A stretch of DNA of 15,046 nucleotides from UBA5972 sp964637875 (GTDB lineage Bacteria > Pseudomonadota > Alphaproteobacteria > Rhodobacterales > Rhodobacteraceae), in the NCBI GenBank assembly GCA_964637875.1, contig CAZWXK010000054.1, positions 1 through 15,046 of the forward strand, read 5' to 3'. The notes under the pieces were generated by a model, which ran no database searches, had not been told where the DNA came from, and saw only the letters and a list, made by a program, of their open reading frames with translations. Below, one piece after another: positions 1 through 8,455 of the stretch (within the stretch, counting starts at the first letter, position 1; each line of letters starts with the position of its first letter). The position numbers and the translations under genes were made by a program.

Positions 1-70
1 AATTATCTGCGTTCGCCCCCAATTGGCGGAGGAACGCGTGAAGATCGGACAAGGAAGGACGAACAGTCAT

Positions 71-1213
71 ATGACCGGCAACAACAGTGGGGGCCCATGG
101 GGCGGCGGAGGTCGCGGCGGCGGCAACCGGGGTGGTGGCGACGACCACGGCGGAGGTCGCGGCGGCGGCCAGGGGCCGCAGATCCCCGAAATCGACGAGA
201 TCGTGCGCAAGGGCCAGGAGCAGCTGCGCGTGCTGATGGGTGGCAAGGGCGGCGGCTCGGGCTTTCCGGGCGGCCGGGGCGGCGGCCAGGGCCCCAGGAT
301 GACACGGGGCGTGATCGGACTGGGTGTTCTGGGGCTGATCGTGCTGTGGCTGTTTGCCTCGCTCTATACCGTCAAGCCCGAGGAACAATCGGTCGAACTC
401 CTGTTCGGCAAGTATTATCGCACCGGCGAGCCGGGGCTGAACTTTGCCCCCTGGCCCGTCGTCACCAAGGACATCATCGCCGTGACCCGCGAACGGACCG
501 AGGATATCGGAACCGGACGTGGCGGTTCGCGGGCGACCCAGGGGCTGATGCTGACCGGCGACGAGAACATCGTCGATATCGATTTCCAGGTGGTCTGGAC
601 CGTCACCAATGCCAAGGACTTTCTGTTCAACCTGGCCGATCCGGTGGAAACCATCAACGCGGTGGCGGAATCGGCCATGCGCGAGATCATCGCGCGCTCG
701 GAACTGGCGCCGATCCTGAACCGCGACCGGGGCATCATCAGTGTCGAGTTGCAGAAGCTGGTGCAGGAGACGCTCGACAGCTATCAGTCGGGCATCAACA
801 TCGTGCGGATCAACTTTGAAAAGGCCGACCCGCCTGCCGAGGTCATCGACGCCTTCCGCGAGGTCCAGGCCGCCGAACAGACCCGGGACACGCTGCAGAA
901 GCAGGCTGACGCCTATGCCAACAAGGCCGTTGCCGGTGCGCGCGGCCAGGCCGCCCAGATCATCCAGCAGGCCGAGGGTTATCGTGCCCAGGTCATCAAC
1001 CAGGCCGAGGGCGAGGCCAGCCGCTTCAACGCGGTCTATGCGGAATATGCCAAGGCGCCCGAGGTCACGCGCAAGCGTCTGTACATTGAAACCATGGAGA
1101 GCGTTCTGGGCAAGGTGGACAAGGTCATCATCGACGAAAAGATCGGTGCCAGCGGTGTCGTGCCCTATCTGCCACTGAAACAGCTTGGCACAACCGGAAA
1201 AGGAGCGAACTGA
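71..1213 (+). CDS. hflK: HflK, SPFH/band-7 modulator of FtsH
   Basis: This 380-residue protein is the HflK subunit of the inner-membrane HflKC complex, which encloses and modulates the FtsH protease. Seen: a very Gly/Arg-rich cytoplasmic N-terminus (residues about 5-75), a single membrane anchor at about residues 80-98 (after MTRGVIGLG), an SPFH/band-7 domain from about residue 100 to 280 including the segment ADPPAEVIDAFREV, then an Ala/Gln-rich coiled coil (AEQTRDTLQKQADAYANKA). The ATG at 71 was chosen because AAGGAAGGA (51-59) sits 11 nt upstream and MTGNN..GGPWGGG is a normal HflK start; the frame stays open upstream to a TTG at 23 but that adds nothing family-like. Its stop overlaps the hflC start by one base (TGATG), so the two are translationally coupled. 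Length is slightly below the E. coli protein. Family assignment is very secure. Confidence 0.96.
   Translation: MTGNNSGGPWGGGGRGGGNRGGGDDHGGGRGGGQGPQIPEIDEIVRKGQEQLRVLMGGKGGGSGFPGGRGGGQGPRMTRGVIGLGVLGLIVLWLFASLYTVKPEEQSVELLFGKYYRTGEPGLNFAPWPVVTKDIIAVTRERTEDIGTGRGGSRATQGLMLTGDENIVDIDFQVVWTVTNAKDFLFNLADPVETINAVAESAMREIIARSELAPILNRDRGIISVELQKLVQETLDSYQSGINIVRINFEKADPPAEVIDAFREVQAAEQTRDTLQKQADAYANKAVAGARGQAAQIIQQAEGYRAQVINQAEGEASRFNAVYAEYAKAPEVTRKRLYIETMESVLGKVDKVIIDEKIGASGVVPYLPLKQLGTTGKGAN
103..169 (+). repeat. 22-bp direct repeat in the Gly-rich part of hflK
   Basis: Bases 103-124 recur without mismatch at 148-169, a 45-base (15-codon) step that keeps the frame and duplicates the peptide GGGRGGG. 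This is an internal repeat of the disordered N-terminus of HflK. Confidence 0.85.
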
Positions 1214-2199
1214 TGAAACGCTCGACAATTCTTCTGGCGGTTCTGGCCGTTGCCCTTTTCGCATTGTCCAAGTCCTTCTATATCGTGGACGCCCGGCAAA
1301 AGGCGCTGGTTCTGCAGTTCGGCGAGGTCAAGGCGGTCAAGCGGGAACCGGGGCTGGCCTTCAAGATCCCCTTCATTCAGGAAGTGGTGAAATATGACGG
1401 GCGGATCCTGTCGCTGGATACGCAGTCGCTCGAGGTAACGCCCCTGGACGATCGTCGTCTGGTGGTCGATGCCTTTGCCCGCTGGCGGATCAGTGATCTG
1501 GTCCGCTTCCGCAAGGCGGTTGGCGTGGGTGGCACGCGACTGGCCGAAAGCAGGCTGGAACGCATCCTGACGGCGGCCACGCGCGAGGTGCTGGGTTCGG
1601 TCAGTTCGGGTGACATCCTGTCGGCCGACCGGGTCGAGCTGATGAACCGCATCCGCGATGCCGCCCGCAAGGAGGCCGAGGCGCTGGGAGTCGAGGTGAT
1701 CGACGTGCGCCTCAAGCGCACCGACCTGCCCTCGCAGAACCTGAACGCCACATTCGCCCGGATGCGTGCCGAGCGCGAGCGCGAGGCGGCAGACGAGATC
1801 GCCCGCGGCAAGGAAGCGGCGCAGAAGGTGCGCGCCGAGGCCGACCGGACCGTTGTCGAGCTGACCTCGGAGGCCCAGAAACAGGCCGATATCATCCGGG
1901 GCGAGGCTGACGCGAAACGAAACGCGATCTTTGCCGAGGCCTATGGCCGGGACAAGGAGTTCTTTGCCTTCTACCGGTCGCTCCAGGCCTATGAAAATGC
2001 GTTCAAGGAGGGCAACACCTCGTTCGTCGTCAACCCCACGAGCGAGTTCTTTACCTATCTGAACTCGGACGGGGGCAAGGGATCGCTGGCCGTGCCGGTG
2101 CCGGCGGACAAGGCGCCTTCGACCACTTCTGCCACGACGCCCGCCAATAGTGGCGGGGCAGGGGCGGGGGCGCCGCCGGCGGCAGGGGCCTCGCAGTGA
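1213..2199 (+). CDS. hflC: HflC, SPFH/band-7 partner of HflK
   Basis: This 328-residue protein is the HflC subunit that forms the alternating HflK/HflC membrane cage around FtsH. Seen: a short N-terminus with a signal anchor at about residues 4-22 (STILLAVLAVALFALSKSF), then a periplasmic SPFH domain with the typical VDARQKALVLQFGEVK start and the segment VIDVRLKRTDLP, then a charged coiled coil (about 190-240), and the conserved segment FFAFYRSLQAYENAF. The last 35 or so residues are an Ala/Pro/Gly/Thr-rich tail, probably disordered. The start shares one base with the hflK stop, and the stop overlaps the next gene's GTG start by 4 nt, so hflK, hflC and the DUF2065 gene read as one operon. 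Confidence 0.96.
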   Translation: MKRSTILLAVLAVALFALSKSFYIVDARQKALVLQFGEVKAVKREPGLAFKIPFIQEVVKYDGRILSLDTQSLEVTPLDDRRLVVDAFARWRISDLVRFRKAVGVGGTRLAESRLERILTAATREVLGSVSSGDILSADRVELMNRIRDAARKEAEALGVEVIDVRLKRTDLPSQNLNATFARMRAEREREAADEIARGKEAAQKVRAEADRTVVELTSEAQKQADIIRGEADAKRNAIFAEAYGRDKEFFAFYRSLQAYENAFKEGNTSFVVNPTSEFFTYLNSDGGKGSLAVPVPADKAPSTTSATTPANSGGAGAGAPPAAGASQ

Positions 2200-2393
2200 T
2201 CGTATATCTGCTGACAGGGCTGGGCCTTGTGGCAGTCATCGAGGGGCTGGTGCTTGCGCTGGCCCCTCTGAAACTCGAACAGGCGCTCGAACTGTTCCGG
2301 CGCCTGGACATCGAGACCCGCCGTCACATCGGTCTGGTGGCGGTTGGTATCGGGGTGGCCCTGATCTGGCTTGCGCGGCTGCTGACGGGCTGA
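2196..2393 (+). CDS. DUF2065 (YjeT-like) small membrane protein
   Basis: A 65-residue protein with two hydrophobic segments (about residues 2-22 and 45-63) separated by a charged loop containing LFRRLDIETRR, which fits the DUF2065/YjeT family. These proteins are often encoded just downstream of hflKC; no biochemical role is established. The start is GTG, inside the sequence GTGA that overlaps the hflC stop, so translation is probably coupled and no separate ribosome-binding site is needed. The length is normal for the family. Family membership rests on composition, topology and gene position; the function is unknown. Confidence 0.85.
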   Translation: MIVYLLTGLGLVAVIEGLVLALAPLKLEQALELFRRLDIETRRHIGLVAVGIGVALIWLARLLTG

Positions 2394-2637
2394 TTTTCGC
2401 CGTTTTCGCGATGGCCGCCCCCCTGGTTGCCCCTGTTGGCCCCCGGTTGTGGCCCGTCGCACCGCAATGTGATCACAGCGTGCGCGATGTCACCTTCCAG
2501 TCACGGGTCGTTTCACGCTCATTTGACGCAAGCGCGACCGCAGGGCGGTTGCAAAGCGCTGGCGAAAGGCCGATTTTGCCCATGACGGCAGGGCGCGCTC
2601 GACCGGCCGGATTCACGTATAACTGGAGGAAACTACC

Positions 2638-4125
<1,488 letters not shown>

Positions 4126-4173
4126 GTTCGTTCCGGGCCCGTATCGGGCCTCGGGTCCGGGCTTCGGGCAGTG

Positions 4174-4200
4174 GGGGCGTCCTTTCGGGGGCGCCCCTTT
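4174..4200 (+). terminator. Probable intrinsic terminator after degP
   Basis: A 9-bp GC-rich stem (4174-4182 with 4189-4197, one G-U pair) with a 6-nt loop is followed by TTT. It lies 48 nt after the degP stop, between convergent genes. The U-tract is short, so termination may be partial; the orientation fits the plus strand only. Confidence 0.6.
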
Positions 4201-4243
4201 CGCTGTTCGGGGGGTGCCGCGCCCGGGGGGTGCCGAGGTTCCA

Positions 4244-4268
4244 CGCCCCGCGCCCCGCGCCCCGCGCC
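4244..4268. repeat. 7-bp GC tandem repeat (CGCCCCG)
   Basis: Three perfect copies of CGCCCCG and a partial fourth lie just beyond the stop codon of the minus-strand lipoprotein gene. It is a simple-sequence tract in the convergent intergenic region; no function is implied. Confidence 0.8.
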
Positions 4269-4276
4269 TGCCGGGT

Positions 4277-4846
4277 TCATTGCTGCCGGTTTTCGCCCGA
4301 TTCCGCGCTCAGCCTGGCCCGGTCATAGGCCACCAGCCCCAGCTTGCGCGCGGCCTCAATCGACAGGATCGTGCTGTCCAGGCCCATGGCACGCATCTGA
4401 AACCGTCTGACGGCCCGCTGGGTGCGGATGTCATAGCTGCCGTTGACCGGCCCCCGATACAGCCCCCGCACGGCAAGTGCGCGTTGCAGGGATGCGGTGA
4501 AATCCTCGACCATGTCCTTGCGGCACGGGATCCGGATCCAGCCGCTCTGGCGCTCGCGCAGGATTGTCTGGCTGGTTTCGGTGCGCCAGGCGGCCGGCTG
4601 TTTCAGCCTGCCGTCACGATCGTAGCGCGGTGGCCGCACCAGGATGTTGCGGGTGATGGTCTCGATCAGCGCGGGCGAGGTAATGCGATTGTAACATTCC
4701 CCCGGCCTGGCCCAGGGGGGCGCCACGACGACCTCGGTGCCGGGCCCCGTGGCCGACATGTCGGTGATGCCGGTGAATTGCAGCCCCGAGCAGCCCGCAA
4801 GAACGGTCATGCCGAACAGGGCAAGGCGGTTTTTCGGGAAATTCAT
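4277..4846 (-). CDS. Lipoprotein with peptidoglycan-binding domain
   Basis: A 189-residue predicted lipoprotein. Seen: a signal peptide with a lipobox (VLAGC, Cys19), a central unassigned part with conserved-looking Cys residues (PGECYN and RIPCRKD), and a C-terminal peptidoglycan_binding_1-like three-helix repeat at about residues 117-175 (LQRALAVRGLYRGPVNGSYD ... RAVRRFQ). Such proteins are usually anchored to a membrane and touch the murein layer; the central part gives no enzymatic motif that I recognise. The ATG at 4846 is preceded by a purine-rich AAGGGG about 9 nt upstream. It lies 71 nt downstream of the SOS-controlled OB-fold gene on the same strand, so read-through from that promoter is possible but not shown. 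The exact role is unknown. Confidence 0.8.
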   Translation of the reverse strand: MNFPKNRLALFGMTVLAGCSGLQFTGITDMSATGPGTEVVVAPPWARPGECYNRITSPALIETITRNILVRPPRYDRDGRLKQPAAWRTETSQTILRERQSGWIRIPCRKDMVEDFTASLQRALAVRGLYRGPVNGSYDIRTQRAVRRFQMRAMGLDSTILSIEAARKLGLVAYDRARLSAESGENRQQ

Positions 4847-4917
4847 TCTGCTCGTCCCCTTTTCCGCCCAGATTATCCTGAAAATCGCGTGTCACAAAGG
4901 GAAATACGCCTGCCCCT

Positions 4918-5268
4918 TCAACCGCGGCGCAACAATTCGTCCAGCATGTGGGATATGTCCTCGATCCTGCGGGCGATGACATGGACGACCGCGCCTTCGC
5001 GTTGCAGGGTGCCGGTTACCCGCAGCAGCCGCCCGGCAATCACCGCGCGGCGGTAGCGTTCATAGACCTTCTGCCAGACCACGACATTGGCAATGCCGGT
5101 TTCATCCTCGAGCGTCAGAAAGATCACCCCCTTGGCGGTGCCCGGCCGCTGGCGCACCAGAACCAGCCCGGCAACCGTTATCAGGGCCCCGGCGGGGGGT
5201 TCGTCCAGCCGGGCATGCGGCAGTGCGGCAGGCGGTCGCGGCCAGAGAGGGGGAGGCGGCATGGGCAT
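4918..5268 (-). CDS. Stand-alone OB-fold protein like the C-terminal domain of DnaE2
   Basis: A 116-residue protein. Residues about 30-110 (TVAGLVLVRQRPGTAKGVIF, then TLEDETGIANVVVW, then LQREGAVVHVIARRIEDIS) closely match the OB-fold region near the C-terminus of the error-prone polymerase DnaE2 (ImuC). All polymerase parts (PHP, palm, fingers, helix-hairpin-helix) are absent, and the frame upstream of the start is not polymerase-like. Residues 1-27 are Pro-rich and of no recognised family. An OB fold of this type would be expected to bind single-stranded DNA. The start at 5268 is supported by a promoter whose predicted transcription start falls on or one base before the ATG, giving a leaderless message; an in-frame ATG two codons later is an alternative. 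A LexA box covers the -10. It may be a working SOS accessory protein or a regulated remnant of dnaE2; the intact frame and dedicated promoter favour the former. Confidence 0.8.
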   Translation of the reverse strand: MPMPPPPLWPRPPAALPHARLDEPPAGALITVAGLVLVRQRPGTAKGVIFLTLEDETGIANVVVWQKVYERYRRAVIAGRLLRVTGTLQREGAVVHVIARRIEDISHMLDELLRRG

Positions 5269-5270
5269 GA

Positions 5271-5303
5271 GAACGAAGATAGAACATGATACGGGAATGA
5301 CAA
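5271..5303 (-). promoter_or_regulatory. SOS promoter with LexA operator for the OB-fold gene
   Basis: On the minus strand a -35 TTGTCA (5298-5303), a 16-nt spacer and a -10 TATCTT (5276-5281) form a good sigma-70-type promoter. GTTC-N7-GTTC (5271-5285; GAAC-N7-GAAC on the plus strand) matches the alphaproteobacterial LexA consensus exactly, and its N7 contains the -10. Only two bases separate the box from the ATG at 5268, so the transcript should begin at or next to the start codon. LexA bound here would block RNA polymerase; DNA damage would release it. Confidence 0.8.
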
Positions 5304-5387
5304 GAGTTTTACGCCAGATTTACCCGCGCGGCGAAAAATCGTCTGGCCACGGCAGGGTGGCTGTACTAAATCAGCCTCGAACGGGCC

Positions 5388-5429
5388 GGGCAATCCCCAA
5401 AGGGCAATCCCCCAAGGGTAATCTCCGGT
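5388..5429. repeat. Three 14-bp tandem repeats upstream of the ferredoxin gene
   Basis: Units at 5388-5401, 5402-5415 and 5416-5429 share the pattern GGGYAATCYCC. The first two differ by one base; the third is more diverged. The array ends 18 nt before the ferredoxin start, overlapping the likely 5' leader. Confidence 0.75.
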
Positions 5430-5447
5430 CGGGCAAAGAGGATGAAA

Positions 5448-5771
5448 ATGGCAAAGATCACCTATGTCGAGCATGACGGGACCGAACATGTCGTCGAAGT
5501 GGCGACGGGTCTGACCGTCATGGAGGGTGCGCGCGACAACAACATTCCGGGAATCGACGCCGATTGCGGGGGGGCGTGCGCCTGTTCCACCTGCCACGTC
5601 TATGTCGACGAGGCATGGGTTTCCAGACTGCCCCCCAAGGACGCGATGGAGGAGGACATGCTCGATTTCGCGTGGGAACCCGACCCGGTGCGCTCGCGTC
5701 TGACCTGTCAGGTCAAGGTCACGGACGAGCTGGACGGCCTGATCGTGCATCTGCCGGAAAAACAGATATGA
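5448..5771 (+). CDS. Adrenodoxin-type [2Fe-2S] ferredoxin
   Basis: A 107-residue electron carrier. The four cluster ligands are Cys40, Cys46, Cys49 and Cys87 (C-x5-C-x2-C-x37-C) as in adrenodoxin/ISC-type ferredoxins; an additional Cys44 lies inside the loop, as in many alphaproteobacterial relatives. The acidic helix AMEEDMLDF (residues 66-74) is the usual partner-docking surface. The full length and the MAKITYVEHDGTEH start fit the family. The ATG at 5448 was preferred to the one at 5442 because AAGAGGA (5436-5442) is then 5 nt upstream. Likely roles are electron supply to Fe-S assembly or to a P450/oxygenase, which the context cannot decide: no isc/suf or P450 gene is nearby. The stop overlaps the next start by 4 nt (ATGA). 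Confidence 0.93.
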   Translation: MAKITYVEHDGTEHVVEVATGLTVMEGARDNNIPGIDADCGGACACSTCHVYVDEAWVSRLPPKDAMEEDMLDFAWEPDPVRSRLTCQVKVTDELDGLIVHLPEKQI

Positions 5772-6469
5772 TCGCGCGCGTGGCCCTGGCCCTGCTGGCG
5801 GCGGCCATCGCCCTGCCTGCCGGCGCCGGGATCAGGGCGGCGCGCTATGATGCACCGACCCCGCGTTACGATCACGCCATTCTGGGCGATGCGCTGGAAT
5901 GGGGCGTGCTGCGCATGACCCGCGATGATGGCCGCCAGATCACCGTCACCCTGCCCGAAAGCCGGGTATTCGAGGATCTGGCACCCCGCCTTGCCGATGT
6001 CGATGGCGATGGGGAAAACGAGGTTCTGGTGATCGAGACCTCGCTTGAACGGGGCGCGCAGCTGGCGATCTATGACGAAACCGGCAAGATTGCCGCGACC
6101 CCCTTTCTGGGGCGGCCCTATCGCTGGCTTGCCCCTGTAGGGGTGGCCGACCTCGACGGTGACGGTTATCCTGAAATCGCCTATGTCGAGAAACCCCATC
6201 TGAGCAAGATCCTGAGGGTCTGGCGCTATCGCAACGGCCGGCTGGTCGAACTGGCCGCGCGTGCGGGGCTGTCGAATCACCAGATCGGCTGGAACTATAT
6301 CGTCGGCGGCATCCGCGATTGCGGCAAGGGGCCCGAGATCGTTACCGCCGACGGTGACTGGCGCAGGGTGATGGCCACCCGCCTGCGGGATGGCCGGCTG
6401 ATCGCACGCGGGATCGGGCCTTATGACGGGGCGCGCAGCGTCAGGGCGGCGCTGGCCTGCCGGAACTGA
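5768..6469 (+). CDS. Secreted FG-GAP/VCBS-like repeat protein
   Basis: A 233-residue exported protein. Seen: a signal peptide (residues 1-20, ending PAGAG), then two Asp-rich calcium-type loops of the integrin FG-GAP/VCBS kind, DVDGDGENEV at 77-86 and DLDGDGYPEI at 128-137, each preceded by the usual hydrophobic strand. Two Cys residues (in IRDCGKG and at ALACRN near the end) could form a disulphide in the periplasm. No enzymatic motif is seen; a small beta-propeller-like binding protein is the best guess. It begins inside the ferredoxin stop (ATGA), so the two are made from one message although one product is cytosolic and the other exported. Confidence 0.8.
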   Translation: MIARVALALLAAAIALPAGAGIRAARYDAPTPRYDHAILGDALEWGVLRMTRDDGRQITVTLPESRVFEDLAPRLADVDGDGENEVLVIETSLERGAQLAIYDETGKIAATPFLGRPYRWLAPVGVADLDGDGYPEIAYVEKPHLSKILRVWRYRNGRLVELAARAGLSNHQIGWNYIVGGIRDCGKGPEIVTADGDWRRVMATRLRDGRLIARGIGPYDGARSVRAALACRN

Positions 6470-6529
6470 GCGTCCGGGGCGCAGCCGGGGCCGGGCCGGG
6501 CAGGGTCTCGCGGGGCAGGGGCGCGCCGG

Positions 6530-7546
6530 TCAGCCGCCGGTATGGCTCATGTGGCGCGACATCTGCCCCGAAACCGCCTGGCGGGAATAGTCGAAATCAT
6601 GGCCCCTGGGCTTGCGGGCGATGGCATGGTGCAATGCCGCGACCAGAGGCACGTCATCATCCGGGTTGTCGCGCAGCACCTTGCGCAGATCGAACATGCC
6701 TTCCTGGCCCAGGCACTGATACAGCTGCCCGGTGCAGGTCAGCCGCACACGGTTGCAGGATTCGCAGAAATTATGCGACAGCGGCGTGATGAAACCCAGC
6801 TTCTGGCCGGTGTCCTCGACCCGGCGATAGCGCGCCGGCCCGCCGGTGGTTTCGCTCAGATCGGTCAGGCGGTACCGATCCCGCAGCCTTTCCATCACGT
6901 CATCCAGCGACCAGTACTGGCCCAGGCGTTCGTCTCCGGCGATGTCTTCGCCCATGGGCATGACCTCGATAAAGGTCAGGTCCATGCCCCGCCCGGCGCA
7001 CCATTCGACCATGTCGAACAGCTCGTCATCATTGAAGCCCTTGAGCGCGACCATGTTGATCTTGATGCGCAACCCGGCATCCTGGGCCGCGGCGATCCCG
7101 TCCAGAACCTGTGGCAGACGGCCCCAGCGTGTGACGCGGCGGAATTTCTCGTGATCCAGCGTGTCGAGCGAAACATTGACGCGCCTGACCCCGCTTGATG
7201 CCAGATCAGCGGCAAAGCGGGCCAGTTGCGAGCCATTCGTGGTCAGCGTCAGTTCGTCCAGCGCGCCGCTTTCCAGATGGCGCGACATGGCGCGAAAGAA
7301 ATTCATGATGCCCCGGCGCACCAGAGGCTCGCCCCCGGTGACGCGCAGCTTGCGCACGCCCTGTGCGATGAAGGCCGAACACAGGCGGTCCAGCTCTTCC
7401 AGGGTCAGCAGGTCGCGCTTGGGCAGAAAGGTCATGTGTTCCGACATGCAGTAGACGCAGCGGAAATCGCAGCGATCGGTGACCGAGACCCGCAGATAGG
7501 TGATTGCGCGCTGAAACGGGTCGATGAGGCGAGGTGTATTCGACAT
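6530..7546 (-). CDS. moaA: GTP 3',8-cyclase MoaA (molybdenum cofactor synthesis)
   Basis: A 338-residue radical-SAM enzyme that converts GTP to 3',8-cyclo-7,8-dihydro-GTP, the first step of molybdopterin synthesis (with MoaC). Seen: the N-terminal SAM-cluster motif Cys26-x3-Cys30-x2-Cys33 (CDFRCVYC), the TGGEPL SAM-binding segment, the C-terminal substrate-cluster ligands Cys261, Cys264 and Cys278 (FCESCNRVRLTCTG..YQC), and the C-terminal Gly-Gly typical of MoaA. The ATG at 7546 gives the family's usual start (short leader, then LIDPFQRAITYLRVSVTDRC); the frame is open 19 codons further upstream but that part is not family-like. It stands alone here, divergent from the lipoprotein gene and convergent with the FG-GAP gene; no other moa/moe gene is in the window. 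Confidence 0.96.
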   Translation of the reverse strand: MSNTPRLIDPFQRAITYLRVSVTDRCDFRCVYCMSEHMTFLPKRDLLTLEELDRLCSAFIAQGVRKLRVTGGEPLVRRGIMNFFRAMSRHLESGALDELTLTTNGSQLARFAADLASSGVRRVNVSLDTLDHEKFRRVTRWGRLPQVLDGIAAAQDAGLRIKINMVALKGFNDDELFDMVEWCAGRGMDLTFIEVMPMGEDIAGDERLGQYWSLDDVMERLRDRYRLTDLSETTGGPARYRRVEDTGQKLGFITPLSHNFCESCNRVRLTCTGQLYQCLGQEGMFDLRKVLRDNPDDDVPLVAALHHAIARKPRGHDFDYSRQAVSGQMSRHMSHTGG

Positions 7547-7621
7547 GAATGGCAGGCTATCCGCGCGCTCGCCCCTTGGCAAGACATTGAACAGCGGGGG
7601 CAAGGCTTCTACACTGTCGTC

Positions 7622-8397
7622 ATGACGAGGTTTCCCCTTTTTCCGACCCGCGCCGGGGCCGGTTGCGTGGCTGGCATCGTGCCGGGCGTTTCACCGGGCG
7701 TTTCACCGGGCGCGGTGGCGCGCATTGCGGCCCTGTCGGCGGTTGCGGTTCTGGCGGGATGCACGCTGAACNNNNNNNNNNNNNNNNNNNNNNNNNNNNN
7801 NNNNNNNNNNNNNNNNNNNNNNNNNNNNNNNNNNNNNNNNNNNNNNNNNNNNNNNNNNNNNNNNNNNNNNNGGCGCGCATTGCGGCCCTGTCGGCGGTTG
7901 CGGTTCTGGCGGGATGCACGCTGAACCTGCCGCGCCTGCCGGGCAGCCGGACGACGGCCGCGACATGTCTGGGCAATACCTGTCCGACGGCCATGGTCGC
8001 GGGCAAGGATACCCCCCACCCCAGGGCCAGGCCCGGCGCCGAGGGCGGCAGCGCCACCATGGCGGGCAACGTTGCGCCGCCCGTTGCCCCCCCCGCGACC
8101 CCCCCCGCGACCACTGCCGGGATTGCTTCTGAAATCACCCTGGGCAGAACCGTTGCCTCGCTCGGAGACGTGACGCAGCCCGGTTTCTGGCTGAAAACCC
8201 CGCTGGTCAGCCGCCCGATCCCGGGGCGCGTGGTCTGGGCCGAGGGCGGCAACAGCGTCGCGGTGACGCTGATTCCCATGCCGGGCGCACGGGGGGCCGG
8301 CAGCCGGATCTCGCTGGCCGCCATGCGGGCAATGGAAATACCGCTGACGGCCCTGCCCGAACTGATCGTTCACGCCCGCGCGGCGCCAAGAGACTGA
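7622..8397 (+). CDS. Conserved lipoprotein, interrupted by an artificial assembly gap
   Basis: The gene runs into the N block at 7772 and resumes after 7871, but the 55 bases before and after the gap are identical and in the same frame. Merging them gives one 206-residue protein. Seen: a lipoprotein signal (hydrophobic core AALSAVAVLAGC), a Pro/Ala-rich linker (APPVAPPATPPATT), and a folded C-terminal part, with VASLGDVTQPGFWLKTPLVS and SRISLAAMRAMEIPLTALPE. The C-terminal pattern resembles small Rhodobacterales lipoproteins often mislabelled as D-galactarate dehydratase, and distantly the end of RlpA-type double-psi barrels; that is a tentative resemblance from memory. The start is uncertain: the ATG at 7622 gives an unusually long 46-residue leader containing a tandem VSPG repeat, while a GTG at 7715 would give a normal-length signal peptide; neither has a clear ribosome-binding site. 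Confidence 0.7.
7684..7707 (+). repeat. 12-bp tandem duplication in the lipoprotein leader
   Basis: GGGCGTTTCACC occurs twice in a row, adding the in-frame repeat VSP-G-VSP-G before the signal peptide's hydrophobic core. It ends ten bases before the 55-base stretch duplicated at the gap. Confidence 0.8.
7717..7926. other. Assembly gap (7772-7871) flanked by identical 55-base ends
   Basis: Bases 7717-7771 and 7872-7926 are identical over all 55 positions and flank exactly 100 N. This is what unmerged overlapping contig ends look like (an overlap of one k-mer with k = 55 would do it). The real chromosome most likely has one copy and no gap here. Confidence 0.9.
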
Positions 8398-8455
8398 GGC
8401 CGCACGGATCCCCTGAAAAATGCGGGGCAGCACACAGGCAACAGGGAGCACAGCC

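Noticed and set aside
1..70. Possible 3' end of a gene upstream of hflK (one frame has a stop at 39-41)
   Set aside because: Only about 13 codons are visible and they match nothing I recognise.
2394..2637. RpoE- or RpoH-type promoter ahead of degP
   Set aside because: I looked for both hexamer patterns and found no pair with acceptable match and spacing.
5102..5287. Alternative minus-strand frame starting upstream of the SOS box
   Set aside because: It lies out of frame with the OB-fold gene, has no family match, and would start inside the promoter.
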